NCBI GenBank assembly: GCA_023055505.1
Contig: JALIRH010000039.1
Location: 1,736,001-1,800,000 of the forward strand
Direction of reading: 5' to 3'
Length of the DNA stretch: 64,000 nucleotides
Source: Callipepla californica brunnescens
Lineage: Eukaryota; Chordata; Aves; Galliformes; Odontophoridae
A program made the position numbers and the translations under genes. The notes below the pieces were generated by a model. That model had not been told where the DNA came from. It did not search any database and saw only the letters and a program-made list of their open reading frames with translations. Below, one piece after another: positions 59,578 to 64,000 of this stretch (position 1 is the stretch's first letter; every line of letters starts with the position of its first letter).

Positions 59578-60683
59578 AGCAGACGGCAGACAGCTAATAA
59601 TCTTATAATAACTGCGGCTATGCATTTTCCCTGCTTTTCTTTCTCAGTCACACACCAGCATTTTTATATGGTGCTTTTTTGTACTATGAATTTTAATAAA
59701 ACTAGCAAAAGAATTGGGAAAGAAGCTAATTTTTCTATATGCCTCTGGCAAACAGGAAGAATTCAAGAATAAGTTAAGAGATATCTTTCCACTACTGAAA
59801 ATTCATTTTCCATAACAAGACACTGTCATCTTCCTGAGGAGCCTGTAATTCCAAGATAAAGATGAAAAGATGTTGTTTTATCATAATGACAAGTATCTGC
59901 TTCCATATTTATTTTGTGCTCCAACATCACCGTACAGTTTGTATTGTCATGGTACATTGCAAAGTAGGAAAACATTTAGCTATTTCAATAGCAAGAGAAT
60001 AAAGGATAAAGTACTGAGGGGAAATAGCATTGCACAATCATTTCCAAGTAACCTTAGGAAAATATTTGACCCACATAGAGGGAACAGAGAAGGGAGCTTG
60101 CCTCCTTGCTATTGCTTTTTCCATGTTGCCATGCCCAGGCCACACATTCTGAATCAATGAGCACCTACGCTATTCTTCAGCAGGCAGGTGGCTACAAGAA
60201 CAAAATCAGAACAGAACCCATAAAATGGAGTAGGGGAACCCCCAAAACCAGGCCATCAGTTAGCTGTTCCCCAGGGTACTGATGTCATGATGCTTGGTGG
60301 GATCAGTGCCACGTGGTCACTAGTTCAGCAGCGCTGGCACTAACATAGGATAGCATTTTTGGGTACAGCAAACACTGCTTTGCACCCTGGAGGAACATGT
60401 GGAATTTTGTCAGAAGACAAAACAATAGTGGGCAACTCCTCCTGGTAAATAGCTTAATCACTGATAAAATGCAGAATGGCTGGCTTGGAAATGTCTTGCT
60501 CGCCTGTTATACCGTTATATACATGTCAGATAGCATTATGTTAGTGGCTTAACTTCCCCCTTGTTTATAAGCTACACTGAGGTTATCTTTTCACCTTCTT
60601 GTTTAAATAAATTCTGAATGTGTCAGTATCAGTGCCTCTACCACAGATTAATAGAATCAGTCAAAAGGATAGCTGACATTTTT

Positions 60684-60697
60684 GTTGCCATAGAAAC
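60684..60697 (+). promoter_or_regulatory. RFX X-box site (candidate)
   Basis: GTTGCCATAGAAAC matches the vertebrate RFX binding consensus, two inverted half-sites separated by AT. Only the right half departs from the ideal GGCAAC or GGAAAC, by one base. RFX proteins act on ciliary and neuronal enhancers. Nothing here shows which gene would be controlled. Confidence 0.4.
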
Positions 60698-61404
60698 TGG
60701 TCATGATGTTACACAGCTTGTCTAGTTCCCATTTGCCATATATCCAGCCAGCTACTGAACACAGTCCCCTTTTGTTTCACAAGGAATTACATTAAAATAT
60801 TAAAATATAATTCCATCTTAGCTTAGTCCCCATTCTGTAGCAAAGAGGATTATAGAATATTAAGACACATCCTAAGGAAAGTGCAAAGTGTTGATAATAT
60901 TGCTGTATGGTTTATGTGCACTCCAGATTAAAAAGAAAAAAAGAAACAGAAAACACAAGTGAAGTAATTTATCCCAGAGCCCTATATCCCAGTCATCCTC
61001 TACTCAAGTACCTCCATTGGCTTCAAATAAACAGGCTTTTCCTCACTGAATCTCAAAGTGCACGTACTTCAAATGTTATCGTACACAACAAAAATAAGAG
61101 ACATTAGCGAAGATATTTGTTAAAACGCCATCAACATCTTCCTGCATAATAAGTAACCTTCTCAGTGCTGCTATCGGGCTCCCTTTCCACAGAGGCATCA
61201 CAGCCTGGAGAGAAAACCACTCACATAGAATTAAGATGTGAAGTTTCAGCACTTAGCAATGCAGCGTATATGTATATTGTGCCAGAGGGCACTGTACACT
61301 TTGAGGAACCACAAAGCAACTCAAGCAAGAACAATATCTAAGGACTCCAAACTGCCCTGGCCCTCTTCTACTACTCCAAGAGGCACTAATTCTTGTTATT
61401 TCAG

Positions 61405-61434
61405 AGGAACCCATTTGCTGCCATGGGGATGAAG
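61405..61434 (+). other. Candidate 30-nt microexon (splice signals only)
   Basis: AATTCTTGTTATTTCAG ends at 61404 and a near-perfect donor, AAG|GTGAGA, follows 61434. The 30 nt are open in phase 0 as RNPFAAMGMK. The acceptor has a moderate pyrimidine tract. I do not recognise the peptide. Confidence 0.2.
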
Positions 61435-62094
61435 GTGAGAAATGCATTGCAGGCAGTTCATTTTCTCCTTTTTTAATAAACAGGGAAATCAGAGGCAGAG
61501 CTGAACTCTGAGCACCAGGTGCTACACAAACATGCAGCAGCTTCTGCTCCGAAGAGATTTCATCTAAAGCAGAACAGCAGCATTTGTGCACCCAGAAGGC
61601 TCCAACACACTGCAGTTCACAGTCAAATTACATCGCTATTAACAAAATCCATCCCATATATCACGATAATCCCATTCCTGACCCAATCTTCTCAGAGGTC
61701 ACTCAACACCATTTTATTGGACTTGTACTCTTCAGGTGGGTACATGCTGCTTATCACTGCTGCCAAGGGCTTTCCTGAGCTGCTCTCAGGCACTGCAGCA
61801 ATGCACACAAGCATACAGTGAGAAAAAACCCTCCCCATTTTACATATTTCCAACCATGGCCACAAAGAGCAGTTTCTCAGGGCTTTCCATTTTCACAGCC
61901 ATGTGAGAAACTTGTGCAGAACTCCTATAATACTTTCCCCACAAACATCCAAGGACCTGATGACAGATGTCAGATATTAAACAAAAATTTTGCCCCAGGC
62001 AAAGCGCTGGATGTGCAAGCTTACCTGTGGCGTGCCATGGCCTTTGACTCTAAAGATATCCAAGCTCAGCATCAGCCTTTTGTTCTCCCTGCAG

Positions 62095-62121
62095 CTCCTC
62101 ACTGTGCTATACGTGGGCATA
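62095..62121 (+). other. Candidate 27-nt microexon (splice signals only)
   Basis: CCTTTTGTTCTCCCTGCAG ends at 62094, a strong acceptor. A moderate donor, ATA|GTGAGA, follows 62121. The 27 nt are open in phase 0 as LLTVLYVGI. It is about 0.7 kb from the similar candidate at 61405 on the same strand. Confidence 0.18.
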
Positions 62122-62892
62122 GTGAGATCACAACACCTCTTGCCAGCAGCTTTTGGGGTTACTACTGGACAGCAAAGCAGTGCCTGCAAGAAACCCAGCA
62201 AGCTGGGATCCTGCCATCCCTCCCAAGCTAACCCATATGCCAAAGAGAAGCACATCAACACGAGCTGTCCCTCACAGAAAATGGCGACAGTTCAGCCCAG
62301 CCTGGAGTTATTTACACCCCATGATAGCTATCAAAGTACTCCTCTTGCATAGATCTGTTGAAAATGGAGTTGGAAGGGAGGACGGGCACTGAGGCTTGTT
62401 GAACAACGCAAACCACAGAAGAAGCTGCTTGTTGTCTTTAATTCCCTTGGTTTGACTATCAGGTTAATTTGGCATGCCTGGTTGCATCAGCACGTTGAGT
62501 TATGCAATGTAGCAAGCTGTCGTGCTGTACAAAGCATGACGTATCATCTCACTGATGCATGAAATTAAAAAGATGTGGTTTGCTGGGTCACCCACAGATA
62601 AACCAAACTTGGTTTTCAGTCAGTCCCCTTTTAATTACATTTAAATCTTGCTAGATGAAGGAAAAATAGAAGAAAAGATTGTTCAAATACCTGCTAATGT
62701 TCCAGTGATGAGAAATAATACCACCTAGGTGTAAACACCTTGCTGTTTTTGAACCATTGCTGAAGAAGCGGTTCTGATACTTGCTCCTGGCTTGCCTTGC
62801 TGAGATGGAAAGAACTCAGCAGCCCTTATGGGGCACCCCAGGATGGCAGCAGGCTGTTGGAACAGTGACAACTCCATGCCTACCTACATAGC

Positions 62893-62952
62893 TCCAATGA
62901 TGGAAGCTCCATAACCTGGCCCAGAGTCTGATCAACCTCACAATAAGAAGGT
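62893..62952 (-). mobile_element. Probable CR1 LINE scrap
   Basis: The plus strand reads CCAATGATGGAAGCTCCATA, then ACCTGGCC, then CAGAGTCTGATCAACCTCAC and AATAAGAAGGT. This follows the reversed CR1 order of a phrase around ATGGAGACTCCACAACCTC, then a phrase around GATCACCCTCACAGTAAAGA. Only about 60 bp align by eye and the family 3' end is missing. Confidence 0.5.
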
Positions 62953-63313
62953 ATGCCTTTTAGCTTTCCAACGTTGCTCATGAAAACATATTTTAGCACT
63001 CCCAGGAGAAAAAATAAGCATCATTAAGTACACGGTCCAACTGTACATTCTTGTAGCAACGTATGGCAGGAGGACGGGGCTCAGGCAAGCAAGCCTCACA
63101 AAGCAGCAGTATGAGTATGCTGTAGGACTCAACATATTTAGGAAAAAAGCTGCCCACTCTTGGTCACAGCATGAAAAAGGGCTGCTGCAAGAGTGCATGA
63201 CCTGGAAACTCAATAACAAAGGCAGAAGCAGTCATCAGAGGTTAAGAAAATTACTGGGGTCTTTGAAATAAGCTTTCCTCCTGCTTTGGGGAGATCTACA
63301 TGGAAAGGACAGA

Positions 63314-63344
63314 CTCTTCTTTCCTTCCCCCCCCCTCCCCCCTC
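63314..63344 (+). repeat. 31-nt pyrimidine tract with C9 and C6
   Basis: Every base is C or T. C9 and C6 are separated by one T. It is a third C-rich tract that could form quadruplex or triplex DNA on the opposite strand. Confidence 0.9.
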
Positions 63345-63852
63345 AAGAAAAGGTAACCAATCTGTACTCAGAAAAGATTACACATGCCCTTCCCATGCAC
63401 CATATAAAGACAAAAGCTTGACTCTGCAAGCTCTGCTGCTGGCTTCACACGTGGCAGAAGCAAGCTGCACAGACTTCAAGAACAGTTTTACAAGCATGCA
63501 GCTGAGGGCAGCGCTGGATGTGGGGTTTTCACGCAGAGCTTCTTTTCCTCCTTGAAAGACTGTAAGATGAAAGGAGTAAGCCAAGTGTTGGAGAGAGCAA
63601 AAATGAAACTTTGTCTCCTTTAGCAGGCAAGCCTTGTAATATCAGACTTTGCCCGATAGAAATAGTTGCCACAGAAGATGTGATAAATTCCTGCATTACC
63701 TTCCTGGAACATAAATTATTCCCCCTAGGAAGGCAGATAAGAACTAAAACTTATCTTTAAAAATTTATTGCTGTAATCATCTTTAAAGAATTTCCGAACC
63801 TGCTGGGTTTTTCTTTGGGACGAAGGCTATGGGAATGTTGCCCAACGATGAA

Positions 63853-63866
63853 GTCACCATGGCAAC
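63853..63866 (+). promoter_or_regulatory. RFX X-box site (candidate)
   Basis: GTCACCATGGCAAC has the full X-box layout with an AT spacer and a perfect right half-site (GGCAAC). Only the third and fourth bases of the left half differ from GTTGCC, both within the degenerate part of the consensus. A further half-site-like word, GTTGCCCAAC, sits 16 bp upstream at 63837-63846, and a third GTTGC word lies just downstream. The grouping is the reason to take it seriously. Confidence 0.45.
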
Positions 63867-64000
63867 AACCTGTTGCTGGCCATAAAAATCAAAATGCTGT
63901 CTGTCACCGCGGGAACATAAATCAATAAGTGCCAGGGTACCACAAAAGCCCACTCCACCAGATCACATATGTCTGATTTGTTAATTAAAGCCGCATCATT

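Larger units (their letters stand above)
51849..62892. other. Unique non-coding sequence, about 11 kb
   Basis: No gene is recognised. This stretch holds a 17-bp tandem duplication (53589-53622), a cluster of GCAAAT words (54084-54150), a 40-bp palindrome (54245-54284), a 25-nt hairpin (56706-56730) and an AT repeat (59555-59577). It also holds an RFX X-box at 60684 and short splice-like segments at 56162, 56810, 61405 and 62095. The part 54790-54900 is AT-rich and complex and may be conserved. Open frames reach 137 codons (61818-62231) but have no domain. Confidence 0.5.
62953..64000. other. Unique sequence, last 400 bp possibly conserved
   Basis: No gene is seen. A pyrimidine-only tract is at 63314-63344, with C9 and C6 runs. 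From about 63600 to the window end the sequence is complex, includes a textbook X-box and TAAT words (TTGTTAATTAAAGCC near the edge), and lacks repeats. This suggests a regulatory element that may continue past the edge. Confidence 0.45.

Noticed and set aside
1..64000. CRISPR arrays, operons, phage or plasmid modules
   Set aside because: No regularly spaced repeats, no ribosome-site-led gene strings and no prokaryotic coding density. Everything points to vertebrate non-coding DNA.
1..64000. Endogenous retrovirus or LTR elements
   Set aside because: I looked for LTR-like direct repeats bounded by TG...CA, a primer-binding site or polypurine tract pair, and gag/pol text. I found none I could support by eye, and a library search could still reveal diverged solo LTRs.

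Overview
This window looks like non-coding nuclear DNA from a bird, probably a galliform such as chicken. The main evidence is a set of 5'-truncated CR1 retrotransposon copies. Several keep the typical CR1 3' end, with ATTCTRTG-type octamers and the block that reads GATCTT..GGTC..TTCCAACC in the sense direction. I saw no Alu, B1 or L1 sequence. Base composition is moderately AT-rich and I saw no CpG island. No bacterial, phage or plasmid features are present.

I found no protein-coding gene that I can defend. The open frames are short (the longest is about 170 codons), overlap others on both strands, and show no recognisable domain. Two exceptions have clear family resemblance, and both are dead retrotransposon pieces. 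One is the C-terminal end of a CR1 reverse transcriptase (34392-34607, + strand). The other is an older, stop-interrupted RT fragment from a CR1-like LINE (about 16775-16890, - strand). The window is therefore most likely intergenic or inside a very long intron; the sequence does not say which.

Layout. 1-3705: unique sequence. 3706-4945: two CR1 3' ends in opposite orientation, about 0.9 kb apart. 4946-16774: unique sequence with purine and T/G homopolymer tracts and a TAAT-rich stretch near 10.2 kb. 16775-16890: old LINE RT. 16891-32164: unique sequence with AT-rich, conserved-looking patches. 32165-34917: two + strand CR1 copies, the second over 500 bp. 34928-45250: unique sequence with two splice-like pyrimidine tracts and a C18 run. 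45251-51848: three - strand CR1 copies. 51849-64000: unique sequence with a 40-bp perfect palindrome, AT microsatellites, a cluster of GCAAAT motifs, RFX-type X-box sites and a probable CR1 scrap near 62.9 kb.

The most useful leads are these: the 40-bp palindrome at 54245-54284; the T19/G17 junction and other long G/C homopolymer or pyrimidine tracts that could form non-B DNA; X-box sites at 60684 and 63853; a CR1 copy flanked by matching AAATAAATAA repeats; and a set of very short acceptor-donor pairs that look like microexons. Most of those pairs have lengths divisible by three, but they were picked by eye and may be chance. I did not find a previously undescribed system.
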